The position numbers were made by a program, and so were the translations under genes. The notes below the pieces were generated by a model that saw only the letters and a list, made by a program, of their open reading frames with translations, had not been told where the DNA came from and searched no databases. From contig JASHWW010000006.1 of NCBI GenBank assembly GCA_030043855.1, forward strand, positions 1 to 41,803: a stretch of DNA of 41,803 nucleotides, given 5' to 3'. Source of the stretch: Thermoplasmata archaeon. GTDB lineage: Archaea; Thermoplasmatota; Thermoplasmata; Lutacidiplasmatales; UBA184. Shown one piece after another: positions 1-7,828 of the stretch; the first letter of the stretch is position 1; each line of letters starts with the position of its first letter.

Positions 1-941
1 ACCTCGAGCGCGGTGACCGTGGCCCACCGGCTCGGGTCTCCGGGCGCCTCGAGCCGGAGGGGAAAGGCCGGCCAGCGGATCCGATAGCCGCCCCGATCGG
101 GGTCGAGATCCGGGTGGTCGGCATCGAGGGCCCACGAGCCGTCCGGTCGCTGCTTGTCGCGGAGCCAGCGGAGCGCCGGTCGGAGTCGCCGGTCCCCGCC
201 GTACCCGAGCCGGGTGAGGATCCGAAGGCCCACGAGCACGTCGTAGTAGTAGTGGTTCGGATAGTGGATCCGGAACCACGGAGGATACCGGGTGCGACCC
301 TCGTCCATCAGGTGACGTTTCAGATAGAACTCGGCACCGCGCTCGATCGAGCGCCGCACCGCGGCGCTCCGCCCGTCGGGAGGGATCTCGGCGAACGCGG
401 CCAGCCCCTCCCATCCATCGAGCGTGCCCCGGCCGGCGGGAAAGCAGTGCCAGCCGCCGTCCGGCTTCTGCGTCCGCAGGATCCACGCGATCGAGCGCTG
501 GACCGCGGGGTGGTCGAGGAAGCCAAAGCGAACGAGGGTCCGCACCGCGTTGCCGGTGACGCAGATCTCGCCGGCGCGGCCGGAGAGGTCGCCGCCCCGG
601 GGGCTCCACCGTCGCAGGATCAACTCGCCGGTCCTCCGGATCCGAGGGTCGGACCCGGTCATGCCGAGGTCCCCGAGGACGATCGCGATCCAGTTCGTGA
701 CCGCGTACTTCGGAACGTACAGTTCGCGCGCCGAATTTCCCGGGGTCGTCCAGTGCCCGTCCGACGCCTGGAACGCCAGCAACCGCTGCGCCCACCCCTT
801 CGTCCCGATGGCGGCCCGCGCGGACCGAACGCGCGGGTCGGCCGCGGGGAGCTGCTCGACCTCCGACCAGTACCGCCACCGAACGCTCGGGTCGGAGTCC
901 GCACCGGTCAACCAGCGCTTGAGGCGAGCCGGAACGCGCAC
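1..941 (-). CDS. Terpene-cyclase-fold (prenyltransferase/squalene oxidase repeat) protein, C-terminus cut by window edge
   Basis: At least 313 residues are present; the gene runs off the left edge. I read it directly from the minus strand. Three repeats of the QxxDGxW type are visible: QASDGHW near residue 57, QKPDGGW near 155 and QRPDGSW near 262. This is the hallmark of the alpha-alpha barrel shared by squalene/hopene cyclases and related proteins. No DxDD catalytic motif is seen in the visible part, so cyclase activity is not shown; many such proteins are uncharacterised. An in-frame TAA lies upstream at about 966-968, and GTG at 941-939 is the first possible start after it. A TATA-like GTTAAGT (964-970) sits 26 bases upstream, so the mRNA is probably leaderless. 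No signal peptide is evident. The fold is fairly sure, the substrate unknown. Confidence 0.75.
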   Translation of the reverse strand, partial: MRVPARLKRWLTGADSDPSVRWRYWSEVEQLPAADPRVRSARAAIGTKGWAQRLLAFQASDGHWTTPGNSARELYVPKYAVTNWIAIVLGDLGMTGSDPRIRRTGELILRRWSPRGGDLSGRAGEICVTGNAVRTLVRFGFLDHPAVQRSIAWILRTQKPDGGWHCFPAGRGTLDGWEGLAAFAEIPPDGRSAAVRRSIERGAEFYLKRHLMDEGRTRYPPWFRIHYPNHYYYDVLVGLRILTRLGYGGDRRLRPALRWLRDKQRPDGSWALDADHPDLDPDRGGYRIRWPAFPLRLEAPGDPSRWATVTALE

Positions 942-963
942 GCGCGCCCCACCCCCGCGCGGG

Positions 964-970
964 ACTTAAC
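964..970 (-). promoter_or_regulatory. TATA-like element of the cyclase-fold gene
   Basis: GTTAAGT on the minus strand, centred about 26 bases before the GTG start at 941, in a 53-base gap after the tryptophanase stop. The spacing fits leaderless archaeal transcription. Confidence 0.5.
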
Positions 971-994
971 GCCGGTCCGGCCGAGCGAGCTCGG

Positions 995-2407
995 CTACGC
1001 GGCGCGGGGTGCCGCCACCGCCGCTCGCTCGACCGGGGCGAAGCGGGCCGTAAAGTGCGGGAGTCGTTCGGGTCGGTGCGTCATCCGCAGCCCGCCGATC
1101 TCGGCCCGACGCGCGTGGACCCGCGCGACGACGTCGGCGACGTAGGCGAGGTGGCTGGCCGAGTAGACGCGACGGGGGATCGCCAGGCGGACCATCTCGA
1201 GCGGACGGGCCGGGATCCCGTCCTGGCCGCCGAACATGATGGATCCGATCTCGACCGCTCGCACACCGCCCTCCCGGTAGAGCTCGACGACCAGCGCTTG
1301 GCCCGGCAATTCGGCCGCGTCGAGATGCGGGAGGAACCGACGCACGTCCAGATAGACCGCGTGCCCCCCGACCGGTTTGAAGAACGGGACCCCGGCCCGG
1401 TCGAGAAGGCCGGCGAGGAACCGGACCTGACCGATGCGGTGCTCCAGGTACTCGAGGTCGGTCGCCTCGGCCAGTCCGACCGCCATCGCCCCGAGGTCGC
1501 GGCGGGCCAGTCCGCCGTACGTCGGGAACCCCTCGTAGAGGATCAGCGCCTCCTTCAGACGGTCGGCGACGCGGGCATCGCGGGTGGCGACGAACCCCCC
1601 GATGTTCACGAGCCCGTCCTTCTTCGCGCTCATCGTCGCCCCGTCGGCCAGGTCGAAGAACGCGCGCCCGATCTCGGCGATCGACCGCTCGCGCATGCCC
1701 GGCTCCCGGGTCTTGACGAAGTAGGCGTTCTCGGCCCACCGACACATGTCCACGTAGAGCGGAACGCCGTGCGACCGGCAGAGTTCCGCGGTGGCGCGGA
1801 AGTTGGCGAACGACACGGGCTGTCCCGCGCCGGCGTTGTTCGTGAGCGTAACGAACGCGAGCGGCACGCGGCCTTCGCCGGCCGTGCGCAGCAAGGCTCC
1901 GAGGCGGTCGAGGTCGACGTTGCCCTTGAACGGGAGGTCGCTCTCGGGATCGTAGGCGTCCGCCGAGGCGAGGTTCTTCGGCTCGCCGCCCCGGTTGCGG
2001 ACGTGCGCTTCGGTGGTGTCGAAGTGCATGTTGTTCGGGACGATCGAGCCCGGACGGACCAGCACCGACACCAGGACGTTCTCCGCGCCGCGTCCCTGGT
2101 GGGTCGGGAGGACGAACGGAAAGCCGGTGAGCTCCCGGACGGTCGCCTCGAACTCCTCGAAGTTCCGACTTCCGGCGTACGCCTCGTCGCCCACCATCAG
2201 CGCCGACCACTGCCGGTCGCTCATCGCCCCGGTGCCGGAGTCCGTGAGCAGGTCGATCCGGATCTCCGCCGACCGGAGGTTGAACAGATTGAACCCGGCC
2301 CGCTCGAGCGCCCGCTCCCGGTCCTCGCGCGACGGGTTCGGGATCCGTTCGACGACCTTCGCCTTGAACGGCTCGAACGGGAGCGCCGGGCCGTCCGGAG
2401 CGGACAA
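995..2407 (-). CDS. tnaA: Tryptophanase (tryptophan indole-lyase), PLP enzyme
   Basis: A fold-type I PLP beta-eliminating lyase, 470 residues, the usual length for the family. It would convert tryptophan to indole, pyruvate and ammonia in the cytosol. The PLP lysine is in SAKKDG (about K263), followed by LVNIGGF as in the tryptophanase/tyrosine phenol-lyase family. In the substrate-specificity segment the sequence reads RAVEIGS. The Ile is the tryptophanase state, whereas tyrosine phenol-lyase has Arg there (family knowledge), so tryptophanase is preferred. Start: the open frame extends to 2536, but a TATA box CATATAAG (2430-2437) lies 27 bases before a TTG at 2407, and starting there gives the family length. 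Next gene downstream on the same strand is the cyclase-fold protein, which has its own promoter. Confidence 0.88.
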   Translation of the reverse strand: MSAPDGPALPFEPFKAKVVERIPNPSREDRERALERAGFNLFNLRSAEIRIDLLTDSGTGAMSDRQWSALMVGDEAYAGSRNFEEFEATVRELTGFPFVLPTHQGRGAENVLVSVLVRPGSIVPNNMHFDTTEAHVRNRGGEPKNLASADAYDPESDLPFKGNVDLDRLGALLRTAGEGRVPLAFVTLTNNAGAGQPVSFANFRATAELCRSHGVPLYVDMCRWAENAYFVKTREPGMRERSIAEIGRAFFDLADGATMSAKKDGLVNIGGFVATRDARVADRLKEALILYEGFPTYGGLARRDLGAMAVGLAEATDLEYLEHRIGQVRFLAGLLDRAGVPFFKPVGGHAVYLDVRRFLPHLDAAELPGQALVVELYREGGVRAVEIGSIMFGGQDGIPARPLEMVRLAIPRRVYSASHLAYVADVVARVHARRAEIGGLRMTHRPERLPHFTARFAPVERAAVAAPRAA

Positions 2408-2429
2408 CGTCGCAGGAACCGTTTCGCCG

Positions 2430-2437
2430 CTTATATG
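2430..2437 (-). promoter_or_regulatory. TATA box of tnaA, decides a TTG start
   Basis: CATATAAG on the minus strand, centred 27 bases upstream of TTG 2407. It lies inside the longer open frame, which argues against the upstream start codons near 2536. Confidence 0.6.
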
Positions 2438-2516
2438 CCGCCGGAGGTCTAGCGCGGCCCGAATCGCACGTCCCCCGCGCCGCCGATAGGTTTTCAAGCC
2501 GGAGGGACCCGTGTTT

Positions 2517-3350
2517 GTGGGGGCAGGTCGCCCCATGGCCTCCGTCCTCCTGCCGCACTTCCGTCGGCCACCCCCGCTCTATCGGCTCGCGCTCGCGCTG
2601 CGGCGCGTCGGTCTGCTGGTCCTCGTGCTCATCCTCCTCGGACTCGCCCTGGAGGCGTACTCGGTCTCGGAGGTCGTCCGTACCATGCCGAGCAACTCCG
2701 GCTTCAGCTCGCAGTTCCTCCCGAACGGGACGTTCGAGCTGGCCGGATCGTTCCACCTGCCGAACGGCGGCTTCCTGCCGATCTCGGACTTCCGTCTGCA
2801 CCTCCGCCTCCTCGACGAGGCGCGGGCGTTCCTCGGCGAGAGCGAGACCGGCCCGCTCACGCTCGCTCCCGGATCGAACACCTCGATCCCGATCGTCGTC
2901 TACCTGCCGTTCACCGCCGGCAGCTCGGTCGACTCGCTCCTGACGGTCGACCAGACGCTGGAAGTCCAGGTCTGGGCGAATGCGACGTACGGGTACCTGT
3001 TCCCGGCGGGGATCGCCATCGCCACCAACGACAGCTGGGGCGCGCCGTTCGCGAACTACGCGGTCACGACGACGTCGGCCGGGGCCGGAGTGCTGGCGGT
3101 GCAGATCACCTACCAGAACCACGCCGCCTTCGACGAGGTCGGCTCGCTCGACTTCGCGGTCGTCGCCAGTGGCGGGGCGACGTGCGGTACCGGCTCGCTC
3201 GCGGTGAACGTGCCGTCCCAGCAGTCGTTCCAGGAGACCCAGAACGTCGCGATCGCCTCCGGGTGCGACCCGACCGGCGGGACGGTCACGGCATCGTTCC
3301 TCGCCCCCGCGGACGTCGTGGTCCCGCTCCCGACGGAGGCGACCGGATGA
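2517..3350 (+). CDS. Membrane-anchored extracytoplasmic protein of unknown function
   Basis: About 277 residues. An arginine-rich N-terminus leads into one hydrophobic helix (RVGLLVLVLILLGLALEAY, roughly residues 27-45). The rest is a polar, Thr/Ser/Asn-rich, beta-like region with several NxT/NxS sequons, typical of archaeal exported domains. I do not recognise the family. Start is uncertain: GTG 2517 lies about 24 bases after a weak TATA-like GTTTTCAA (2490-2497) and would be leaderless. GTG 2511 and ATG 2535 are in-frame alternatives. The stop codon overlaps the ATG of the next membrane gene (ATGA), so the two are surely cotranscribed and probably act together in the membrane. Divergent from tnaA. 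Confidence 0.7.
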   Translation: MGAGRPMASVLLPHFRRPPPLYRLALALRRVGLLVLVLILLGLALEAYSVSEVVRTMPSNSGFSSQFLPNGTFELAGSFHLPNGGFLPISDFRLHLRLLDEARAFLGESETGPLTLAPGSNTSIPIVVYLPFTAGSSVDSLLTVDQTLEVQVWANATYGYLFPAGIAIATNDSWGAPFANYAVTTTSAGAGVLAVQITYQNHAAFDEVGSLDFAVVASGGATCGTGSLAVNVPSQQSFQETQNVAIASGCDPTGGTVTASFLAPADVVVPLPTEATG

Positions 3351-3832
3351 GCGGAGCGCCGGAACCGCCGACGCACGGGTTCCAGATCCCGCCGCTGGGG
3401 CAGCGGATCCTGGCGTCCGGGCTCCGACTGGTCCCCCTTCTGGTGGTGCTGGTCGGGTTGCCGCTCGCGGGTCTCACGTTCCTGGGGAGCCATGGGATCT
3501 CTCTGCCCGTTTCGGACCTCACCGTCACGGGGTTCGGCCTCGCGATCGCGGTCCTCGCGGCCGCGCGCTCGGTCGTCCGGCCGAGCCGGGCGTACGGGCC
3601 CGTGTCGATCGCGGCGAGCGCGACGGCGTTCGTCTACCTGCTCGTCCTGCTCACGGAGGCGTCCTACCACATCGCGGTCCCGGGGTCGAGCGTGACCATC
3701 TCCCTGAACGTCGCCCGCCTGATCGCGCTCCTCCTCCTCGTCCCGGCGTTCGGGATCGCGGCGGGGGTCGTGACGACGATCGAGGACGCCCGCCACCCGA
3801 TGGAGCGGCTGCCCTACGAGTACCCGGCGTGA
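3347..3832 (+). CDS. Small multi-pass membrane protein
   Basis: 161 residues with about four hydrophobic helices (roughly residues 22-46, 58-75, 84-103 and 122-142) and a short cytoplasmic tail. Its ATG overlaps the stop of the preceding anchored protein by four bases, so translation is coupled and the products may form a complex. No family recognised and no catalytic motif visible. A longer in-frame opening upstream is arginine-rich and lies inside the previous gene, so it was not used. Confidence 0.7.
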   Translation: MSGAPEPPTHGFQIPPLGQRILASGLRLVPLLVVLVGLPLAGLTFLGSHGISLPVSDLTVTGFGLAIAVLAAARSVVRPSRAYGPVSIAASATAFVYLLVLLTEASYHIAVPGSSVTISLNVARLIALLLLVPAFGIAAGVVTTIEDARHPMERLPYEYPA

Positions 3833-3841
3833 GTGGCGGGC

Positions 3842-4312
3842 CTAGGCACCCGCGACCACGACCTCGACGATCCGAACCGGGGTCCGCGGCCGGTCGTTCG
3901 CGTCGCGGGGGACCTTCGCGATCTTGTCGACGACGTCCTGCCCGCCGCGCACACGCCCGAACACCGCGTGCTTCCCGTCCAGCCACGAGGTCGCGGCGAG
4001 GGTGATGAAGAACTGGCTGCCGCCCGTGTTCGGCCCCGCGTTCGCCATGGAGAGGACGCCGGGCCCGTCGTGGCGGAGCTCCCGCGAGAACTCGTCCGGG
4101 ATGCTGTAGCCGGGGTCGCCCGTCCCGTCCCCTTTCGGGCAGCCGCCCTGGATCATGAAGCCGGGGATCACCCGGTGGAACGTGAGCCCGGTGTAGAATC
4201 CCCGCTTCGCGAGCGCGAGGAAGTTCTCGGCCGTCTTGGGAGCGCGGTCGCGGAACAGCTCGATCCGGATGTCGCCCTGCGTCGTCCGCAGCGTCACGGT
4301 GGGGTTCGGCAT
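3842..4312 (-). CDS. Cyclophilin-type peptidyl-prolyl cis-trans isomerase
   Basis: 156 residues, a compact single-domain cyclophilin with no signal peptide, so it acts in the cytosol on Xaa-Pro bonds during folding. Active-site features are in place: FHR at 45-47 with the catalytic Arg47, QGG at 55-57, MANAGPNTGGSQFF at 89-102, W110 and H115. A TATA-like element on the minus strand (4334-4341, CTTTTAGG) is centred about 26 bases before the ATG. Convergent with the preceding membrane gene, nine bases between the stops. Confidence 0.95.
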   Translation of the reverse strand: MPNPTVTLRTTQGDIRIELFRDRAPKTAENFLALAKRGFYTGLTFHRVIPGFMIQGGCPKGDGTGDPGYSIPDEFSRELRHDGPGVLSMANAGPNTGGSQFFITLAATSWLDGKHAVFGRVRGGQDVVDKIAKVPRDANDRPRTPVRIVEVVVAGA

Positions 4313-4437
4313 GGTCGACGGACGCGCGCCCGACCTAAAAGCGCCTCGCGCGGGCCGCCTCCGCCGTCCGGTTTATCTCCGTGGAACCGGCTAACGACCA
4401 CGGAGGGCCCCGGAACTGCGTCGGCGCCGACCACGGA

Positions 4438-4941
4438 ATGAATCGGTCGATCGCCTACGTCGGGGTCGGGATCATCGTCGTCGGACTGGGCCTGGTCGGT
4501 TTCCCGATCGTCGTCTACGGGCACGAACTGTTCGACCTCGAGCAGGTCGCGGGCTTCCTGGTCGCTCCGATCGGACTCGTGGTGGTGCTCCTCGGCGCCG
4601 TCGCGCACAACCCGGACCGCACGACGGTCGGGGGGGCTTTCGGGAACCCCGACGAGGGCGTCCGCCGGCCGCGGTCCGGCGCCTCGCCGCCGGCGCGTCG
4701 CCTCGGCTACAGCCCGCTCGAGCCGGTCAACTGCCGATTCTGCCGCACGATCATCACGCACGACCTCGCGAACTGCCCGCGGTGCGCCCGCGCGCGCGAC
4801 TGCCGTTCGTGCGGTCGTCCGCTCGGCATGGTGCTCGACCGGGCCACCTGTCCGACCTGCGCCCGGCCGGAAGCGTTTTGCAACTGCGCCCGTCTCGCCC
4901 GGCCCCCGACGCCCGTGACGGCTCGCGTTCGACGGGGCTGA
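4438..4941 (+). CDS. Two-helix membrane protein with C-terminal double zinc ribbon
   Basis: 167 residues. Two hydrophobic helices occupy roughly residues 4-26 and 37-58. The C-terminal third is cysteine-rich with CxxC pairs (CRFC, CPRC, CRSC, CPTC, CNC), consistent with two or more treble-clef/zinc-ribbon knuckles. Such proteins are common in this type of archaeon and have no assigned role. The open frame extends to GTG 4381. That codon is too close to the TATA-like GTTTATC (4371-4377), so ATG 4438 with a leader of about 40 bases is preferred. RNase HI follows eight bases after the stop, so the two are likely cotranscribed. Confidence 0.65.
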   Translation: MNRSIAYVGVGIIVVGLGLVGFPIVVYGHELFDLEQVAGFLVAPIGLVVVLLGAVAHNPDRTTVGGAFGNPDEGVRRPRSGASPPARRLGYSPLEPVNCRFCRTIITHDLANCPRCARARDCRSCGRPLGMVLDRATCPTCARPEAFCNCARLARPPTPVTARVRRG

Positions 4942-4948
4942 AGGAACC

Positions 4949-5476
4949 GTGGACGACCGGACCCTGCCGCGGGGCATCGCTTCGGCGAGCGGCCCGGTGA
5001 CCGTCCACTTCGACGGGGCCTGCCAGACGATCGGCGGAGGCCCCGTCGCGGCGTACGGATTCACCGTGGACGGGGCGGGATTCGCCCACGAGGACCACGG
5101 ACTGGCGGTCCCCCCGCACCACGAGCGGGCCACGAACAACGTCGCCGAGTACGTCGCGGCGACCCGCGCCCTCGAATGGCTGCGGGCCCAGGGGTACGTC
5201 GGGGAGGTGGTCGTCCTCGGCGACAGTCAACTCGTGATCGAGCAGATGCAGGGGACCTACCGGGTGCGGGCCGAGCATCTCCGGGACTACCACGAGTGGC
5301 TGGCGACGCTGGCCCGCGGTTTCGCGAAGACGGAGTTCCGGTGGATCCGACGCGAGGAGAACGTCCGAGCGGACGCGCTCTCGAAGACGGCGATCCGCGA
5401 GGCCGGTCCCGCGGTGCGGCGGTCCCAACGCCCGCCGCGGACGGAGCCCGACGCTCCCGACGGGGCGCGGCCCTAG
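4949..5476 (+). CDS. rnhA: Ribonuclease HI family protein
   Basis: 175 residues; would cleave the RNA strand of RNA-DNA hybrids. The four acidic active-site residues are visible: D22 (HFDGAC), E67 (NNVAEY), D92 (LGDSQL) and D142 (VRADALS). This is the short archaeal/Rv2228c-like version without a hybrid-binding domain. The C-terminal 25 residues are a low-complexity Arg/Pro tail. GTG 4949 follows an AAGGA-like sequence and starts eight bases after the upstream zinc-ribbon gene. Its 3' end overlaps the convergent micro-gene stop by four bases. Confidence 0.9.
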   Translation: MDDRTLPRGIASASGPVTVHFDGACQTIGGGPVAAYGFTVDGAGFAHEDHGLAVPPHHERATNNVAEYVAATRALEWLRAQGYVGEVVVLGDSQLVIEQMQGTYRVRAEHLRDYHEWLATLARGFAKTEFRWIRREENVRADALSKTAIREAGPAVRRSQRPPRTEPDAPDGARP

Positions 5477-5691
5477 TTCCAGCGAACGGTGTAGACGAGC
5501 GTCCGGCCCTCGACGGCGGCCCGGGCGCGCGCGGAGTCGACGTACGTCGCGAACGCCGCCGCGGCCTCGAGCGAGAGCTTCGGACGGACCCCGTAGCCCC
5601 GGGGGTGCCCGACGCCCAGGATCGCGTGGGGCGGGGGCGCGGCGGGCGCCAACGGCTCGGCGGCGACCGGCTTCCGGAGCAGGGCGCTCAC
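5473..5691 (-). CDS. Small unknown protein, second of an overlapping micro-gene pair
   Basis: 72 residues if it starts at GTG 5691, which overlaps the TGA of the upstream micro-gene in a GTGA arrangement typical of translational coupling. The N-terminal half is Pro/Ala-rich, and the C-terminal half (LSLEAAAAFATYVDSARARAA) is helical and ends in a short beta-like stretch. No family recognised. A longer in-frame opening exists to about 5787, but it is Arg/Ser-rich and lies within the upstream gene. Confidence 0.45.
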   Translation of the reverse strand: MSALLRKPVAAEPLAPAAPPPHAILGVGHPRGYGVRPKLSLEAAAAFATYVDSARARAAVEGRTLVYTVRWN

Positions 5692-5840
5692 GGAAGTTCC
5701 CCCGCGACCGGATACGGAAGGAGGGGGAACCGGACCCGCCCGCACGGAAGAGCGGCGAGCGGAACGTGGAGTTCGGCGTCGCCCCAATTCACGAGCGGGG
5801 CGGCCGCGAGGATGGTGCGTCCGTCGGAACTGTCCGACAC
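5688..5840 (-). CDS. Micro-gene of unknown function, first of an overlapping pair
   Basis: About 50 residues from GTG 5840, with a GAGAGG purine run just upstream; the open frame continues further upstream in frame. The short product is beta-rich (RTILAAAPLVNWGDAELHVPL). A TATA-like GTTTATGTA (5871-5879, minus strand) lies about 35 bases before the start, and a perfect GACGTACGTC palindrome sits between them. The stop overlaps the next micro-gene's GTG. The two-gene overlap and operator-like site resemble small regulated modules, but neither product matches a family I know. Confidence 0.4.
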   Translation of the reverse strand: MSDSSDGRTILAAAPLVNWGDAELHVPLAALPCGRVRFPLLPYPVAGELP

Positions 5841-5859
5841 GGCCTCTCGGCAGGTGTCA

Positions 5860-5879
5860 GACGTACGTCGTACATAAAC
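5860..5879 (-). promoter_or_regulatory. TATA element plus 10-bp perfect palindrome
   Basis: GACGTACGTC (5860-5869) is directly downstream of the minus-strand TATA-like GTTTATGTA (5871-5879) in front of the micro-gene pair. A dyad at this position could block transcription when bound. Confidence 0.4.
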
Positions 5880-5990
5880 CCTAAAGTTCGACTGGAAACG
5901 GGGGGGTGGGGGCCCCGGCCCGTGACGGAGGACCTTGGCGGACAACCGGCCGACCGTTCCGGGGCCGGGGCGGTCCGGCGCGTCGGCGGG

Positions 5991-5997
5991 TTTTAAG
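5991..5997 (+). promoter_or_regulatory. TATA box of the M2 peptidase gene
   Basis: TTTTAAG centred about 32 bases upstream of ATG 6026. It indicates a leader of only a few bases and rules out the longer upstream open frame. Confidence 0.55.
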
Positions 5998-6025
5998 GGT
6001 GCCGGCGGTGGGGAACGGTACCACG

Positions 6026-7771
6026 ATGGGGGCCGAGGCGACCACGAGCTCCCCGGAGGCGTCCCGCTTCCTGGCCGAGACCGAGGCGGAACTGCTCGAT
6101 CTGGTCACCGAGCAGCAGCGCACCGAGTGGGTCTACCAGACGCACATCACCCCGGACACCGAAGCGCTCTCGTCCCGCTCGTACGCCCGCTACGTCAACA
6201 CGGCCGTCCGACGGGCGAAGGAGTCGACGCGCTTCGGTCCGGGAGAGTTGAGCCCCGCAGACCGTCGGAAGATGACCCTGTTGCGGCTGCTGCTCCCGAT
6301 CATCGCGCCGGACGACCCGACCGAGTCGGTCGAGTTGACCCGGCTCGTCGCGTCGATGCAGGGAGCGTACGCGCGCGGTCGGCACACACCGGTCGGCGGA
6401 GCCGAGCCGCTCGACCTCCAGGGTCTCTCCCGCATCCTGGCCGAGAGCCGGGATCCGCGCCTGCTCGCCGACGTCTGGTCCGGCTGGCACGCGGTCGGGC
6501 GGTCGATCCGCCCGGAGTTCGTCCGCTACGTCGATCTCTCCAATCGCGGCGCGCGCGGGCTCGGCTTCGCGGACCTCGGCGCGATGTGGCGGTCGAAGTA
6601 CGACATGGAGCCCGAAGCGTTCGCGCGGGAGGTCGACCGGCTCTGGTCCGAGGTCGCTCCCCTCTACCGCTCGCTCCACGCCTACGTACGGTCGCGTCTC
6701 GTCGCGGTCTACGGGCGGGACCGCGTCCCGGAGGCGGGGCCGATCCCGTCGCAGTTCCTCGGCAACATGTGGGCGCAGTCGTGGGAGTCGATCTACCCGC
6801 TCCTCGCCCCACCAGACGCCGACCCCGGCTACGACCTCACGAAGCTCCTCGTCGACCGCGGCACCTCGGTCGAGCAGATGGTCCGGTACGCGGAGCGGTT
6901 CTTCGTTTCCCTCGGGCTCCCCGCGCTCCCGCCGAGCTTCTGGGAGCGCTCGATGTTCGTCCGACCGCGGGACCGCGAGGTCGTCTGCCACGCGAGCGCG
7001 TGGGACATCGACTACGTCGAGGACCTCCGGATCAAAATGTGCGTCGAGATCACCGCGGAGGACTTCCAGACGATCCACCACGAGCTCGGCCACAACTACT
7101 ACCAGCGGGCCTACGCCCGCCAGCCGTTCCTCTTTCGGGACAGCGCCCACGACGGCTTCCACGAGGCCGTCGGCGACACCATCCAGCTCTCCGTCACGCC
7201 CGAGTATCTGGTCCGGATCGGGCTGCTGGACCGGGCGCCGGACGCGAGCCGCGACATCGGCCTGCTGCTCTACCGGGCCCTCGAGAAGGTCGCCTTCCTC
7301 CCGTTCGGGCTCGCGGTCGACCGGTGGCGCTGGGACGTCTTCTCCGGCGCGATCCCGCCGGCCGACTACAACCCGACGTGGTGGGAGATCCGGCGCCGCT
7401 ACCAGGGTGTCGTCCCTCCCGCCCCGCGCTCGGCGGAGGAGTTCGACGCCGGGGCGAAGTACCACGTGCCGTCGAACGTCGCGTACATGCGCTACTTCCT
7501 GGCCCACGTCCTGCAATTCCAGTTCCATCGCGCGCTCGTCCGAACCGCCGGGATCCCCGGCCCGTTGCATCGGGCGTCCATCTTCGGCTCCGAGGCCGCG
7601 GGGCGCTCGCTCGGGGAGATGCTCGCGATGGGGATGAGCCGCGAGTGGCCGGACGCGCTGGAGGCGATCGCCGGCGAACGGCGGATGTCGACGGCGGGCC
7701 TGCTCGAATACTTCGCTCCGTTGCAGCGGTGGCTCGACGAGCAGAACCGTTCGACCCCCGTCGGGTGGTAG
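6026..7771 (+). CDS. Angiotensin-converting-enzyme-like M2 family metallopeptidase
   Basis: 581 residues, the size of one ACE catalytic domain. Zinc site: HELGH at 352-356 with H352 and H356 as ligands and E353 as catalytic base, then E380 in FHEAVGDTI, the third ligand of M2 peptidases. The stretches WAQSWESIYPLL (about 249-260) and LSVTPEYL after the zinc site also match the ACE family. The predicted activity is removal of C-terminal dipeptides from short peptides. No signal peptide or membrane helix is visible, so it is probably cytosolic and used in peptide catabolism. ATG 6026 is set by a TATA box at 5991-5997. M2 peptidases are best known from animals and bacteria; an archaeal copy is uncommon as far as I know. 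Confidence 0.88.
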   Translation: MGAEATTSSPEASRFLAETEAELLDLVTEQQRTEWVYQTHITPDTEALSSRSYARYVNTAVRRAKESTRFGPGELSPADRRKMTLLRLLLPIIAPDDPTESVELTRLVASMQGAYARGRHTPVGGAEPLDLQGLSRILAESRDPRLLADVWSGWHAVGRSIRPEFVRYVDLSNRGARGLGFADLGAMWRSKYDMEPEAFAREVDRLWSEVAPLYRSLHAYVRSRLVAVYGRDRVPEAGPIPSQFLGNMWAQSWESIYPLLAPPDADPGYDLTKLLVDRGTSVEQMVRYAERFFVSLGLPALPPSFWERSMFVRPRDREVVCHASAWDIDYVEDLRIKMCVEITAEDFQTIHHELGHNYYQRAYARQPFLFRDSAHDGFHEAVGDTIQLSVTPEYLVRIGLLDRAPDASRDIGLLLYRALEKVAFLPFGLAVDRWRWDVFSGAIPPADYNPTWWEIRRRYQGVVPPAPRSAEEFDAGAKYHVPSNVAYMRYFLAHVLQFQFHRALVRTAGIPGPLHRASIFGSEAAGRSLGEMLAMGMSREWPDALEAIAGERRMSTAGLLEYFAPLQRWLDEQNRSTPVGW

Positions 7772-7828
7772 CGGCCCGGGGCCCGAGCGACACGGTTTAG
7801 CCGCCCGCCCGGTGGCGGTCCGAGCGCG

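Noticed and set aside
114..1145. 343-codon plus-strand frame across the cyclase-fold gene
   Set aside because: Antisense of a gene with clear QxxDGxW repeats; its translation is Arg/Pro/Ala-rich without domain features, as expected for a GC-rich shadow frame.
966..3122. 718-codon minus-strand frame over tryptophanase and the next gene
   Set aside because: Arg-rich, different frame from the tryptophanase residues that match a known family.
5473..5840. Calling the micro-gene pair a toxin-antitoxin system
   Set aside because: Overlap and operator-like site alone are not enough; neither product shows a PIN, RelE, HEPN or AbrB-like motif.
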